Source: CALKJU01 sp046349355 (GTDB lineage: Bacteria > Pseudomonadota > Alphaproteobacteria > Geminicoccales > Geminicoccaceae). From it: a stretch of DNA of 64,000 nucleotides. The stretch lies in assembly GCA_046349355.1 (NCBI GenBank), contig JAXMCM010000018.1, positions 248,001 to 312,000 of the forward strand, read 5' to 3'. Both the position numbers and the translations under genes were made by a program. Under the pieces are notes generated by a model. The model worked only from the letters and a program-made list of their open reading frames with translations, was not told where the DNA came from and did not search any database. Numbering within the stretch: position 1 is the first letter of the stretch; the number at the start of each line of letters is the position of its first letter. This document shows, one piece after another, positions 47,903 through 57,406 of this stretch.

Positions 47903-49057
47903 TCAGGCGGCGGCGACGGGGCGGGCCAGCAGGCGCAGGACGACGGCGAGGGCGCCGAGCACGGCGACGGCGCTGGCGAGGAACACCGCACCGAGGCCGG
48001 CATGGCTGCCGACCAGACCCAGCAGCGGGCCGCCCAGGCCCATGGCGACGTCGAGGAAGGCGGTATAGATGCCGGTGACCACGCCGCGGCTCTCGGGCGG
48101 CGTGCGCAGCACCCGCCTCGCGGCCGAGGCCGGGATAGACGAGGGCGTAGCCGACGCCGGTCAGGGCGGCGCCGAGGCCGGCCATTGCCGGGCCGGTGGC
48201 GAGGCCCATCAGCGCCAGCCCGGCCGCCTCGACCAGCAGCGTCACCAGGGCGACCCGCGCCCCGCCCAGCCGGTCCGGCAGGTGGCCGAACAGGATGCGG
48301 GCGCCGATCAGCCCGGCGGCGTAGGCGGTGAACGGCAGCCAGACCGGGCTCCAGCCGCGCCCGGCGTAGAGCAGGAGCCGAAGGCGAGGATGGCGCCGAA
48401 GCCGACGCTGGCCAGCGCGCAGCCGGTGCCGGGCAGCCAGACCAGCCGGGCGAGGCGGAGCACCTCGGGCCGCGCGCCGCTGCCGGCCGGCGGCGGTGCC
48501 GGCAGGCGCAGCACCGCGGGCAGCGCCGCCAGCGGCACCACCAGCGTGGCCACGGCCACGGCCATGAACCCGCCATGGTCGTAGAGGACGGTGCCGAGCG
48601 GCGCGCCCAGCGCCATGGCGGCGAACATCGCCATGCCGACCCAGGCGATGACCCGGCCGGACTGGTCGCCGCCGAGCAGCCCGAAGCCCCAGCTGATGCC
48701 GCTGGTGATGACGAAGCTCTCGGCCGCCCCGAGCAGCAGCCGGGCGACGACCAGCACCGCCACCGCCACCGCCGGGGCGGCGCCGGGGGCCAGCGACAGC
48801 AGGTAGAGGAGGCCGCCGCCGGCGGCGAAGAGGAGGCCCAGGACGATGCCGCGCCGGGCGCCGCGGCGGTCGGCATGGCTGCCGGCCCAGATCCGCGAGA
48901 CGACGGCGGCGGCGAACTGGCTGCCGGCGACCAGCCCGACGGTGAAGGGGCCGAAGCCGAGGCCGTCATGGACGTGCAGCGGCAGCACCGGCAGGCCCAG
49001 GCCGATGACCAGGAAGGCCAGCAGCACCAGCGCCATCACCGGCAGCAGGGCGAGCAT
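47903..49057 (-). pseudogene. MFS transporter (YfcJ/YhhS-like) with two frameshifts
   Basis: Predicted 12-helix efflux or sugar transporter of about 385 residues once two single-base-type shifts are repaired. Segment 1 (49057 to about 48375) starts MLALLPVMALVLLAFLVIGLGLPVLPLHVHDGLG and includes the loop motif IWAGSHADRRGARRG. Segment 2 is in another frame (AGRGWSPVWLPFTAYAAG, then ARILFGHLPDRLGGAR and GLGREA near 48115). Segment 3 is in a third frame (RTPPESRGVVTGIYTAFLDVAMGLGGP to LARPVAAA). The PESRG..TGIYTAFLD segment is typical of YfcJ/YhhS-type transporters. Confidence 0.75.
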
Positions 49058-49173
49058 CGCGGGCGGCGGGCTCCGGCTCGCCCGGCAGGGTCGGTCGCGG
49101 CCGGGCGCCCCGCGTCACGGGGTCGGGCCCAGTCTGCGGCGCCGCGGCGCCGCCCGCCAGCCCGCCGCGGCGC

Positions 49174-51149
49174 TCAGGCGACCCAGTCGGGATCGGCGAC
49201 GATGGGCAGCTTCGGGCCCAGCCAGGGCAGGCCGTCGGGGTCAGGCCGCCGGTGCCGTCGCCGTCGACGTCGCCGAGGGAGACGCTCGAGGAGTTGGGAA
49301 TGTCGCCGGGCAGGACGATGACGTCGTCCTCGTCGCCGAAGGTCCCCTCGGTGCCGCCCTGCTTGCCGCCCTGGTTCAGCAGGAGCTGGTTGGGCTGCGG
49401 CTCCTCGCCGATGATGATCGACACCGTGGAGTTCAGCACGACGATGTCGAGGTCGCCGTCGGCGTCGACGTCGCCGAGCGCGAGGTCGAGGGTCTGGAAG
49501 GCACCGCCGGGCAGGACGACGACGTCGTTCTCGTCGCCGAAGGTGCCGGCGACGCCGTTCTGCGCGCCGCCCTGGTTGATCAGCAGCAGGTTCACCTGGT
49601 TGCTGGTGCCGAGCACCGCGTCGAGGTCGCCGTCGCCGTCGAGGTCGCCGAGCGCCACCGCCTCGACGTAGCGGCCGAGCTCCGGCACGTCGCGATCGGG
49701 CAGGTCCGGGCCGGCGAGGAACTGGCCCTCGACGCCGTTCTGCCCGCCGCCCTGGTTGATCAGGGTGTAGGACGGCTCGGCGTAGACGCCGACCAGGGCG
49801 TCGAGGTCGCCGTCATTGTCGAGGTCGCCCAGCGCCACGTCCGAGCTGGTGTGGTCGCCGCCGGGGGCGGTGAGCGCCGAGAAGTTCGGCTCGGTCCCGC
49901 CCGGCAGCACGCCGTTGTTGACGAGGATCACGTCCTCGCCGTCGAGGTTGCCGAGGATCCCGTCGAGGTCGCCGTCGCGGTCGAGGTCGCCCAGCGCCAC
50001 GGCACCGATGTCCCGGTCGCCGCCGGGTATCTCCGGGCCGAGCTGGAAGCTGCCCCTGGTGCCGGCCTGCAGGCCGCCCTGGTTGAGCAGGATCCGGCTG
50101 GTGCCGCCGTCGACGCCGACCAGCAGGTCGAGGTCGCCGTCGCTGTCGAGGTCGCCCAGCGCGATGTCGAGGATCAGCTGGTCGCCGGTGGCGACGGTCG
50201 GCAGGGCGACGGCGTCCTCCTTCTCGCCGAAATCGCCCTCGGTGCCGCCCTGGGCGCCGCCGCGGTTGATCAGCAGCACCTCGCCGTCGCGCATGAACGC
50301 GTCGAGGTCGCCGTCGCCATCGACATCGCCCAGCGCCGTGGCGCCGCCGAGGTCGATCTCCTGCGGCATCGAGGCCGTGTCGACGCCGAACGTGCCCTCG
50401 CTGCCGGCCTGGGCGTTGCCCTGGTTGATGAGCAGCTTGTTGTCGTCGAAGCTGACGCCGAACAGCAGGTCGAGATCGAGCGACGGCGGCGGTGGAGGCG
50501 GCGGTGGCGGAGGCGGCGGTGGCGGAGGCGGTGGTGGCGGCGGGGGCGGTGGCGGCGGAGGAGGCGGCGGTGGCGGGGCCAGCTCGACGGTCTGGTCGGC
50601 AAAGCGCAGCCGCTCGATCCCGTCGAGCCGGTCGATGCCCTCGTAGCCGTCGCGCAGGCGGATGTCGGCGACCGTCACCGTGCCGTCGCCGTTCTCGGTG
50701 ATCCGGTAGCCGGCGGCACGGCCGAGGTACCAGGCGGTGTCGGTGCCGCCCCCGCCGGTCAGGCTGTCGTTGCCGCCGTCGCCGCGCAGGACGTCGTCGC
50801 CGCTGCCGCCGTCGAGCCGGTCGTTGCCGGCATCGCCGCGCAGGCTGTCGGCGTCGTTGCCGCCGGCGAGCCGGTCGGTGCCGGCGTTGCCGCGCAGCCG
50901 GTCGTCGCCGTCGTCGCCGGTCAGGCTGTCGCCGCCGTCGCCGCCCTCGAGGTTGTCGTCGCCGGCATCGCCGAACAGCAGGTCGCTGCCGCGGCCACCA
51001 TTGACGTAGTCGTTGCCGTCGCCGCCCCAGGCCGTGTCGCGGCCGGCCAGGGCGAACAGCACGTCGTTGCCGTTACCCCCGTACAGGGTGTCGTCGCCGA
51101 GGCTGCCGCTGCGCCGGTCGTTGCCCGAGGTGCCGGTGATGACGGCCAT
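49174..51149 (-). pseudogene. RTX/FG-GAP protein D with a 31-proline linker, single frameshift near its 3' end
   Basis: About 657 residues if repaired. Starts MAVITGTSGNDRRSGSLGDD; nonapeptide RTX repeats run to about residue 140, then YRITENGDGTVTVADIRLRDG, a run of 31 prolines, and six FG-GAP/VCBS units of the ALGDxDxDGDLDxxxG type separated by LLINQGG-type segments. The seventh, shortened unit reads GDVDGDGTGGLTP, where the frame breaks near 49240. In the neighbouring frame the conserved tail DGLPWLGPKLPIVADPDWVA follows and stops at 49174, as in proteins E and F. The open frame otherwise runs on into non-coding-like sequence to 48966. Predicted secreted by a type I system; no signal peptide. 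Confidence 0.8.
50484..50576 (-). repeat. Polyproline tract (31 codons) in RTX protein D
   Basis: An uninterrupted run of CCN codons on the minus strand, seen as an imperfect GGN tract on the + strand, separates the RTX domain from the FG-GAP domain. Different synonymous codons (CCG, CCA, CCC and CCT) are mixed, which lowers the chance of simple slippage or collapse. Confidence 0.9.
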
Positions 51150-51398
51150 ATTTCGACCTCCGGTTGCTTATTTCGTTCGTATATTTCATCGTTACTTGGC
51201 TATCGTCAGTCGTCGCACGGCCGACACGCCGCGACAAGCACAATTCCATGGCGACTATGCGAGGCTGTTCCTCGCGCCGAGGTCAGGGCCGCCCCCTGCC
51301 CCGGCCGGGCGCCGGCCGCGGCGGTTGGCGCGCGGCGGCGGCCCGGCTAGCGTCCCGCCCGTCGCCCGGCGCGGGCGGCGCAGCGGCGGGAGCGGGCC

Positions 51399-52634
51399 TT
51401 GCGGCAGCGGCGGGTCGGGGTGGTCGGCGGCAGCATCGGCGGGCTCGCCGCCGCCTGGGAGCTGCGCAGGCTGGGTGCCGACGTGACGGTGTGGGAGCGC
51501 TCGGCGCACCGGCTCGAGGGGCGCGGTGCCGGGATCATGCTCGACCCGGTGCTGCACGCCTACCTGGCGCAGGCGGGCCTCGTCCTGCACGGGCTGCCGG
51601 TGACCCGGCGCCTCGCCATCGGCCGCAACGAGCGGATCCTGTGGACCCAGGCGGTGGGGCCCACGGCGACCAGCTGGGCGCAGATCCACGCGGCCCTGCG
51701 GCGGGCGCTGCCGGACGACGCGGTGCAGGCGGGCTGTCCGGTCGAGGCGGTGCGGGTCGCCGGCGACCGCGCCGGGCTGCGCGCCGGCGGCGCCGATGTC
51801 GACGGGCTCGACCTGCTGGTCGGCGCCGACGGGGTCGAGTCGACGGTGCGGCGCTGCCTCCTGCCCGGCACCGAGCCGGACTATGTCGGCTACGTCATCG
51901 TCCGCGGGCTGGTCGAGGAGGCGGCGGTGCCGGCGGCGGCGGCCACCGCCCTGCAGCGGCTGCGCGACGGCGCCATCCTCTACTACCTGGCGCCGCAGTC
52001 GCACGTCATCGCCTACCTGGTGCCGGGCCCGGACGAGGGGGCGGCCTGCACGGCGCCGGGCCGGCGGCTGGTCAACTGGGGCTGGTACGTCAACCTCGAC
52101 GCCGCCGCCCTGCCGGCCTTCCTCACCGACAAGGACGGGCAGCGGCACCACCTGTCGCTGCCGCCGGGGGCGCTGCCGGAGGCGCAGCGCCGCCGGCTGG
52201 AAGCGCAGGCGGCCGGGCTGTTCGCCGGCTCCTTCCCGGCGCTGCTGGCGGCGACGGAGCGGCCGTTCGTCCAGGCGATCACCAGCTGCATCGCGCCGCG
52301 CATGGCGCTGGGACCGGCCTGCCTGGTCGGCGACGCGGCGCACCTGATCCGCCCGCACGCCGGCTCCGGCGCCATCGCCGCGCTGCAGGACGCCAGGGCG
52401 CTGCGCGAGGCGCTGGACGGTGCCGACGACGTCGCCGCCGGGCTGCAGCGCTGGGAGGCGGTGCGGCTGCCGGCCTGCCGGGCGCTGCACGACCTCGCCG
52501 ACCGGCTGGGCATCGCCCACCAGGTCGAGGCCAACGACTGGGAGCGCTTCAGCGAGGCCGACTTCGAGGCCTGGTGGGCGGCGGCGATGCAGGGCGGCCG
52601 GCTCTACTTCGACAAGGGCAAGCGCAGGGAATAG
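51399..52634 (+). CDS. FAD-dependent monooxygenase (aromatic hydroxylase-like)
   Basis: Single-component flavoprotein hydroxylase of 411 residues, resembling 2,6-dihydroxypyridine/salicylate hydroxylase types. The N-terminal FAD-binding GGSIGGL is at residues 10-16, and LVGADGVESTVR (the DG motif) and GDAAHLIRPHAGSGAIAALQDA (the GD motif) are intact. The TTG start follows GGGAGCGGG. It is divergent from RTX gene D, with 249 bases between. The substrate is unknown; it stands alone among unrelated genes. Confidence 0.85.
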   Translation: MRQRRVGVVGGSIGGLAAAWELRRLGADVTVWERSAHRLEGRGAGIMLDPVLHAYLAQAGLVLHGLPVTRRLAIGRNERILWTQAVGPTATSWAQIHAALRRALPDDAVQAGCPVEAVRVAGDRAGLRAGGADVDGLDLLVGADGVESTVRRCLLPGTEPDYVGYVIVRGLVEEAAVPAAAATALQRLRDGAILYYLAPQSHVIAYLVPGPDEGAACTAPGRRLVNWGWYVNLDAAALPAFLTDKDGQRHHLSLPPGALPEAQRRRLEAQAAGLFAGSFPALLAATERPFVQAITSCIAPRMALGPACLVGDAAHLIRPHAGSGAIAALQDARALREALDGADDVAAGLQRWEAVRLPACRALHDLADRLGIAHQVEANDWERFSEADFEAWWAAAMQGGRLYFDKGKRRE

Positions 52635-52837
52635 CCGGGCCAGTCATCGGCACGACTGCGGCCGCCCGTACCGGCTGGTGGAATGTCAACAACAGTCCCG
52701 CGCGCAATAATTGTGCCGCACAACTTCCGCCCCACGGCCGGCGAGGCGCACCGGCCGCGACCCCGCACGTCGTAACTTGAATCCGCAGCCTGCGCCGGTC
52801 TAGGGTCGGCCGAACCGTCCCGACGGACACCATTCCG

Positions 52838-54370
52838 ATGACACCTATGCCGATTCGCGCAGCCGCACCTGCCATGTCCCGGCGGCGGCTGCCGGCCCTC
52901 GCCCTGCTCGCGGCCGTGCTGGCGATGGCGCTTGGCCTGCTGCCGGCGCGCCCGGCCCTGGCCGCGGCCAAGCCCAACCTCGTCGTGATCATGCTGGACG
53001 ACCTCGACGCGGCGACGATCGCCTACATGCCGGCGACGATGCAGCAGATCGCCGCCCAGGGCGTCAGCTTCGACCGCAGCTACGTCACCGACCCCTTGTG
53101 CTTCCCGTCGCGCGCCGCGTTCTTCAGCGGCCGCTACCCGCACTCGACCGGCCAGCGCAAGGGCGGCTACTACAGCTTCATCAAGCGGGTCGACGAGCGC
53201 AACACGCTGGGCCCGTGGCTGCAGGCCGCCGGCTACTATACCGCCTTCGCCGGCAAGTACATCAACAACTATCCGAGTGCCCGGCCCGACACCTACGTCC
53301 CGCCCGGCTGGAACAGATGGGCGGCCGCCCTCTACGAGAAGTTCTACAAGCAATACGATTACACGATGAACGAGGACGGCAAGCTGGTCACTTACGGGAC
53401 TGCCGCCACCGACTACTTCGGCGACGTGGTCACCCGCAAGAGCCTCGCCTTCATCGACGACGCCCATGCCCGCGGCAAGCCGCTGGCGCTGATCGTGGCG
53501 CCGAGCGCGCCGCACGTGCCGCTCGTCGCCGCGCCGCGCGACCGCAGCACCTTCGGCGGCGCCACCGCCCCGCGCTCCGCCGCCTTCCCGGAGGCCGACA
53601 CCCGCGACAAGCCGCCGTTCAACCGCTTCAGCCCGATCACGGGCACCGCCCTCGGCAACCTCGACCTGCAGTACCGCGGCCGGCTGCGCATGCTCGGCGC
53701 CGCCGACGACCTCGTCGCCGCCATCGTCGCCGCCCTGCAGCAGCGCGGCATGCTCGACAACACCTACATCCTCGTCACCTCGGACAACGGCTACCACATG
53801 GGCCAGCACAACCTGGCGCCGAACAAGGAGACGCCGTACGAGGAGGACATCCGGGTGCCGCTGCTGGTGCGCGGCCCCGGGGTACCGCGCAACGCCCACC
53901 TGCAGCACCTGATCAGCCATCTCGACGTGGCGCCGACGCTGGTGGCGCTGGGCGGCGGGACGGCGCCGGCGGCGGCCGAGGGCCGCTCCTTCGCCAGCCT
54001 GCTCACCGCCTCGCCGCCGTCGCCGACCGGCTGGCGCCAGGCGATCCTCATCACCCGGCTGCCGGCGGGCACGTTGCCGCCACCGCCGCCGAAGCCGCCC
54101 GTCACGGCGGCCTACAACTGCGTGCCGAACGCCACGCCGTCGGCGGTCCTTCCCGAGTACTGGGCGGTGCGCACGAACCGCTACACCTACACCGAGTACG
54201 CCAACGGCGACCGCGAGCTCTACGACGACCAGGCCGACCCGCTGCAGCTGGTCAACCTCTACTGCGCGGCCACGGCCGAGCTGAAGGCCAGCCTCAGCGC
54301 CGCCATCGCCCGGCTGCGCGCCTGCTCGGGAGCCACCTGCCGGACTGCGGAGAACGTCGCCGTTCCCTGA
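52838..54370 (+). CDS. Secreted sulfatase-family hydrolase
   Basis: Arylsulfatase-fold protein of 510 residues with a Sec signal peptide (PALALLAAVLAMALGLL, then ARPALAAA). The active-site signature is TDPLCFPSRAAFFSGRYPHSTG, in which Cys88 would be converted to formylglycine. The metal ligands are in IMLDDLD (Asp54, Asp55) and TSDNGYHMGQH. The end region contains FGly-sulfatase tail features (RELYDDQADPLQLVNL). It acts outside the inner membrane on an unknown sulfate ester. An in-frame ATG at MSRRR (12 codons in) is an alternative start. A formylglycine-generating enzyme is not in the window. Confidence 0.9.
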   Translation: MTPMPIRAAAPAMSRRRLPALALLAAVLAMALGLLPARPALAAAKPNLVVIMLDDLDAATIAYMPATMQQIAAQGVSFDRSYVTDPLCFPSRAAFFSGRYPHSTGQRKGGYYSFIKRVDERNTLGPWLQAAGYYTAFAGKYINNYPSARPDTYVPPGWNRWAAALYEKFYKQYDYTMNEDGKLVTYGTAATDYFGDVVTRKSLAFIDDAHARGKPLALIVAPSAPHVPLVAAPRDRSTFGGATAPRSAAFPEADTRDKPPFNRFSPITGTALGNLDLQYRGRLRMLGAADDLVAAIVAALQQRGMLDNTYILVTSDNGYHMGQHNLAPNKETPYEEDIRVPLLVRGPGVPRNAHLQHLISHLDVAPTLVALGGGTAPAAAEGRSFASLLTASPPSPTGWRQAILITRLPAGTLPPPPPKPPVTAAYNCVPNATPSAVLPEYWAVRTNRYTYTEYANGDRELYDDQADPLQLVNLYCAATAELKASLSAAIARLRACSGATCRTAENVAVP

Positions 54371-54501
54371 GCCCCGGGCGACGCAAGCTTGCCGGCAGGC
54401 GTGCGGCGGTGCGAGGATGTGATCGTCCGCGGCACAAAAGACCACGATCGGGGCCGTCCCGACGGTGGCGCCGAACGGGCGGAGCCGAGCGGAGGCATCG
54501 C

Positions 54502-54879
54502 ATGCGACGTCTGGGATCGGCCGCCTGTGCGGCGTTCATGCTGGCAGCGCTGCCGGCGGCTGCGGACACCATCGCCTCGCCGCCGATCTACGGCGGCCTG
54601 ACGCAGAAGTTCATGGTCTGCTACGTGTTCAACGCCGGGACCACGGCCATCGGCATCACCGCCACGAAGGGCTATACGGACCTCGGCGTCGTCGGCACGC
54701 TCTCCTCCACCTGCCCGGCCTCGCTCCAGCCGGGCAAGACCTGCCAGATGGTGGTGAGCATCCTCAACGACATCGCGCACGGCTGCCTCATCAACCTGAG
54801 CAACAAGGCGAACGCGCGCGCCTCGGTCGAGATCCGCGACGTCAACGCCAAGGTGCTCAACCGGGCGGACCTGCGCTAG
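54502..54879 (+). CDS. Small secreted protein, function unknown
   Basis: Predicted exported protein of 125 residues. GGAGG at 54491-54495 is well placed for the ATG. The signal peptide is MRRLGSAACAAFMLAALPAAA. The mature part (beginning DTIASPPIYGG) is short, contains four Cys residues (in MVCYVF, SSTCPASL, KTCQMV and HGCLIN) that could make two disulfides, and alternates beta-strand-like hydrophobics. I do not recognise a family. It follows the sulfatase on the same strand and converges with RTX gene E. Confidence 0.7.
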   Translation: MRRLGSAACAAFMLAALPAAADTIASPPIYGGLTQKFMVCYVFNAGTTAIGITATKGYTDLGVVGTLSSTCPASLQPGKTCQMVVSILNDIAHGCLINLSNKANARASVEIRDVNAKVLNRADLR

Positions 54880-54887
54880 CCGGGGCC

Positions 54888-54909
54888 CGCCGCGCCGGGC
54901 GGCGCGGCG
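54888..54909. terminator. Strong GC hairpin between convergent genes
   Basis: CGCCGCGCC-GGGC-GGCGCGGCG, a 9-bp stem, sits between the ends of the small secreted protein gene and RTX gene E. No U-tract, so termination is a positional inference. Confidence 0.4.
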
Positions 54910-55027
54910 CCGGGCTCAGGCGCTCCAGTCGATGTCGGCGGCGATCGGCAGCTTCGAACCCAGCCAGGGCAGGCCCGAGGGGGTGAGGCCGCCGGTGCCG
55001 TCGCCGTCGAGGTCGCCGAGGGCGACG
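54908..55027. repeat. 120-bp direct repeat, copy 1 (3' end of RTX gene E)
   Basis: Aligned with 57287-57406 it differs at a single base (54923 versus 57302), changing Ser to Thr next to the C-terminal Ala. It covers the stop codon, the conserved C-terminal tail and part of the last FG-GAP unit. Confidence 0.9.
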
Positions 55028-57147
55028 TCCCAGGACCGCTGGCTGCCGCCGGGCAGGATGACGACGTCGGCCTCGTTGCCGAAGCTCCCCTCGGTGCCGC
55101 CCTGCAGCCCGCCTTGGTTGATCAGGAGCTGGTTGGCTTGTAGGTCGTTGCTTACCAAGGCGTCGAGGTCGCCGTCGCCGTCGAGGTCGCCCAGCGCCAC
55201 GGCTTGGGTGTTCTGGCTACCGCCCGGGACGGTGGCGCCCAGCAGGAAGTCGCCCTCGGTACCGCCCTGCAGCCCGCCCTGGTTGACCAGCAGCTGGTTC
55301 TCACCGCCAAGGTTGCCGAGCAGCGCGTCGAGGTCGCCATCGCCGTCGAGGTCGCCGAGTGCCACGGCGAACGTGCTGGGGGTGCCGCCGGGAAGGAGGT
55401 CGCCAAGGACGAAATCGCCCGGAGTGCCTGCCTGCGCGCCGCCCTCGTTCAACAAGATGCGATTTCCCAGGGAGTCGTTACCGATCAGTGCGTCGAGGTC
55501 GCCGTCGCCGTCGAGATCGCCCAGCGCCACGGCGACGGTGAACTGCCGGCCCCCCGCAAGGGCCACGCCGGCCGCGAACTCGCCCTCCCTGCCGCCCTGC
55601 AGACCGCCCTGGTTCACAAGCAGCTCATTCTCCTGGTTGATGTTCCCGGTCACGGCGTCCAAGTCACCGTCACCGTCGACATCGCCCAGCGCTACCGCCT
55701 GCGTGCGCCGGGCTTCGCCCGGCACGATTTCGACTTCGAATGCAATCTCGCTACCACCCCGGTTGATCAGGAGCCGGTTCGCCTGGCCGTCGTTGCCTAT
55801 CAAGGCGTCGAGGTCGCCGTCGCCGTCGACGTCGCCCAGCGCCAGGGCGGTGGTGAACAGGTTCCCACCCGGGACTGTGGCGCCGAGCAGAAAGTCGCCC
55901 TCATTGCCGTTCTGCTCCCCGCCCTGGTTCACCAGCACCTGGCTCGGCTGATTGAACCTTCCGATCACCACGTCGAGGTCCCCGTCGCCGTCGAGGTCGC
56001 CCAGCGCCACGACTTGGGCGCTCAGGTCGCCGCCGGGGGCGGTGGCATCGAGCAGGATCTGCCCCTCGGTTCCGTTTTGGTCGCCACCCTGGTTCACCAG
56101 CAGCTGGTTTTCCTCGTTGATGTTCCCGACCAAGACGTCGAGGTCGAGCGGTCTGAGCGTGACCGCGCGGTCAGTGAACTCCAGCCGCTCGATGCCCGAG
56201 AGGCGGTCGCGGCCGTCGAGGCCGTCCGTGGAATCGGTGTCGATGATGGTGATCAGTGATCCGACACGATTGATGACGTAGCCTCCAATGGAACCACCGA
56301 GGACAGCGGTGTCATCGCCGTTACCGCCGAACAGGCTGTCATTGCCGCCGCCACCCTGCAGGATGTCGTCGCCGTCGAGGCCGTAGAGGCGGTTGGTCGC
56401 GCCATTGCCGGTGAGCCGGTTGGCGAGGCCGTTGCCGGTGCCGTCGAGCGCCGCGGTGCCGGTGAACTCAAGGTTCTCGAAGATCAGACCGAGGGTGACG
56501 CTGACGCCGGCACGCAGCGTGTCGATGCCGTCGCTGTCGGCGTAGACGTCGTTGCCGGTGGTCAGGACGTAGACGTCGTTGCCGGTGCCGCCCCAGAGCG
56601 TGTCGGCGGCGTTGCCGCCGGTCAGCGTGTCGCTCCCGGCGCCGCCGTCGAGCGTGCCGGCGCCCTCGCCGCCGCTCAGGACGTCGTTCGCCGTGCCACC
56701 GTAGAGGGAGTCCTCGTCGGCACCGCCGGTCAGGGTATCGCGGCCCGAGCCGCCATAGAGCAGGCCGGCACCGGCAGCGCCGAGCAGGGTGTCGTTGCCG
56801 CCTCCGCCCCACAGCGTATCGTCGTCGTCGCCACCGCCCAGCGTGTCGCCGCCCTCACCACCGTCGAGGCTGTCGTCGCCAGCGCCACCCCAGAGCCAGT
56901 CGTTCCCGTTGCCGCCGAACAGCCGGTCTGCCTCGGTGTCGCCGGAGGCGGTATCGTTGCCGTCGCCGGCGTAGAGCCAGTCGCGGTCGCCACCGCCGAA
57001 GAGGGAATCGTTGCCGGTACCGCCGTACAACGTATCGAGGCCGGCCGCACCGTAGAGGGTGTCGCGGCCGGAGCCCGTGGTGATGGTGTCGTTGCCATCG
57101 GTGCCGGTGCGCGTGTCGTTGCCGGTAGTTCCGCCGATGACTGCCAT
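54916..57147 (-). CDS. RTX/FG-GAP protein E
   Basis: Intact 743-residue protein. Starts MAVIGGTTGNDTRTGTDGND; nonapeptide RTX repeats run to about residue 190, followed by the segment VYVLTTGNDVYADSDGIDTL with FENLEFTGTAALDGTGNGLANRLTGN, then GYVINRVGSLITIIDTDSTDG. Six FG-GAP/VCBS units (ALGDLDGDGDLDALIGN type, each with a DxDxDG calcium site) and a shortened seventh unit follow. It ends with the conserved tail GLPWLGSKLPIAADIDWSA. No signal peptide, consistent with type I secretion. Likely adhesin or surface calcium-binding protein by analogy with FG-GAP beta-propeller domains. Confidence 0.88.
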   Translation of the reverse strand: MAVIGGTTGNDTRTGTDGNDTITTGSGRDTLYGAAGLDTLYGGTGNDSLFGGGDRDWLYAGDGNDTASGDTEADRLFGGNGNDWLWGGAGDDSLDGGEGGDTLGGGDDDDTLWGGGGNDTLLGAAGAGLLYGGSGRDTLTGGADEDSLYGGTANDVLSGGEGAGTLDGGAGSDTLTGGNAADTLWGGTGNDVYVLTTGNDVYADSDGIDTLRAGVSVTLGLIFENLEFTGTAALDGTGNGLANRLTGNGATNRLYGLDGDDILQGGGGNDSLFGGNGDDTAVLGGSIGGYVINRVGSLITIIDTDSTDGLDGRDRLSGIERLEFTDRAVTLRPLDLDVLVGNINEENQLLVNQGGDQNGTEGQILLDATAPGGDLSAQVVALGDLDGDGDLDVVIGRFNQPSQVLVNQGGEQNGNEGDFLLGATVPGGNLFTTALALGDVDGDGDLDALIGNDGQANRLLINRGGSEIAFEVEIVPGEARRTQAVALGDVDGDGDLDAVTGNINQENELLVNQGGLQGGREGEFAAGVALAGGRQFTVAVALGDLDGDGDLDALIGNDSLGNRILLNEGGAQAGTPGDFVLGDLLPGGTPSTFAVALGDLDGDGDLDALLGNLGGENQLLVNQGGLQGGTEGDFLLGATVPGGSQNTQAVALGDLDGDGDLDALVSNDLQANQLLINQGGLQGGTEGSFGNEADVVILPGGSQRSWDVALGDLDGDGTGGLTPSGLPWLGSKLPIAADIDWSA

Positions 57148-57207
57148 TTATCTACTCCGGGTGGCAACAGATGACAGATATTCAGTGATTTAGTTGTGGA
57201 TACTGAT

Positions 57208-57224
57208 GCTGGCACGATGCCAGC
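57208..57224. other. Perfect 7-bp hairpin between RTX genes E and F
   Basis: GCTGGCA-CGA-TGCCAGC in the 147-base gap downstream of RTX gene F and upstream of RTX gene E. It could end F transcripts or be part of the E promoter. No U-tract. Confidence 0.45.
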
Positions 57225-57286
57225 GGCCGATCAAGGACAATCCGGCGGCGACCAGAGAGCTTGCAAACCTAGCCTTGCGGTGGAGA

Positions 57287-57406
57287 CGCCGGGCTCAGGC
57301 GGTCCAGTCGATGTCGGCGGCGATCGGCAGCTTCGAACCCAGCCAGGGCAGGCCCGAGGGGGTGAGGCCGCCGGTGCCGTCGCCGTCGAGGTCGCCGAGG
57401 GCGACG
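57287..57406. repeat. 120-bp direct repeat, copy 2 (3' end of RTX gene F)
   Basis: Near-identical to 54908-55027 (one mismatch), including the stop codon and bases just beyond it. A spacing of 2379 bp gives a substrate for recombination that could delete or duplicate one RTX gene. Confidence 0.9.

Noticed and set aside
48966..49173. Extended C-terminus of RTX protein D running to 48966
   Set aside because: After the frameshift near 49240 the sequence is a Pro/Ala/Arg-rich run; the homologous tail ends in the other frame at 49174.
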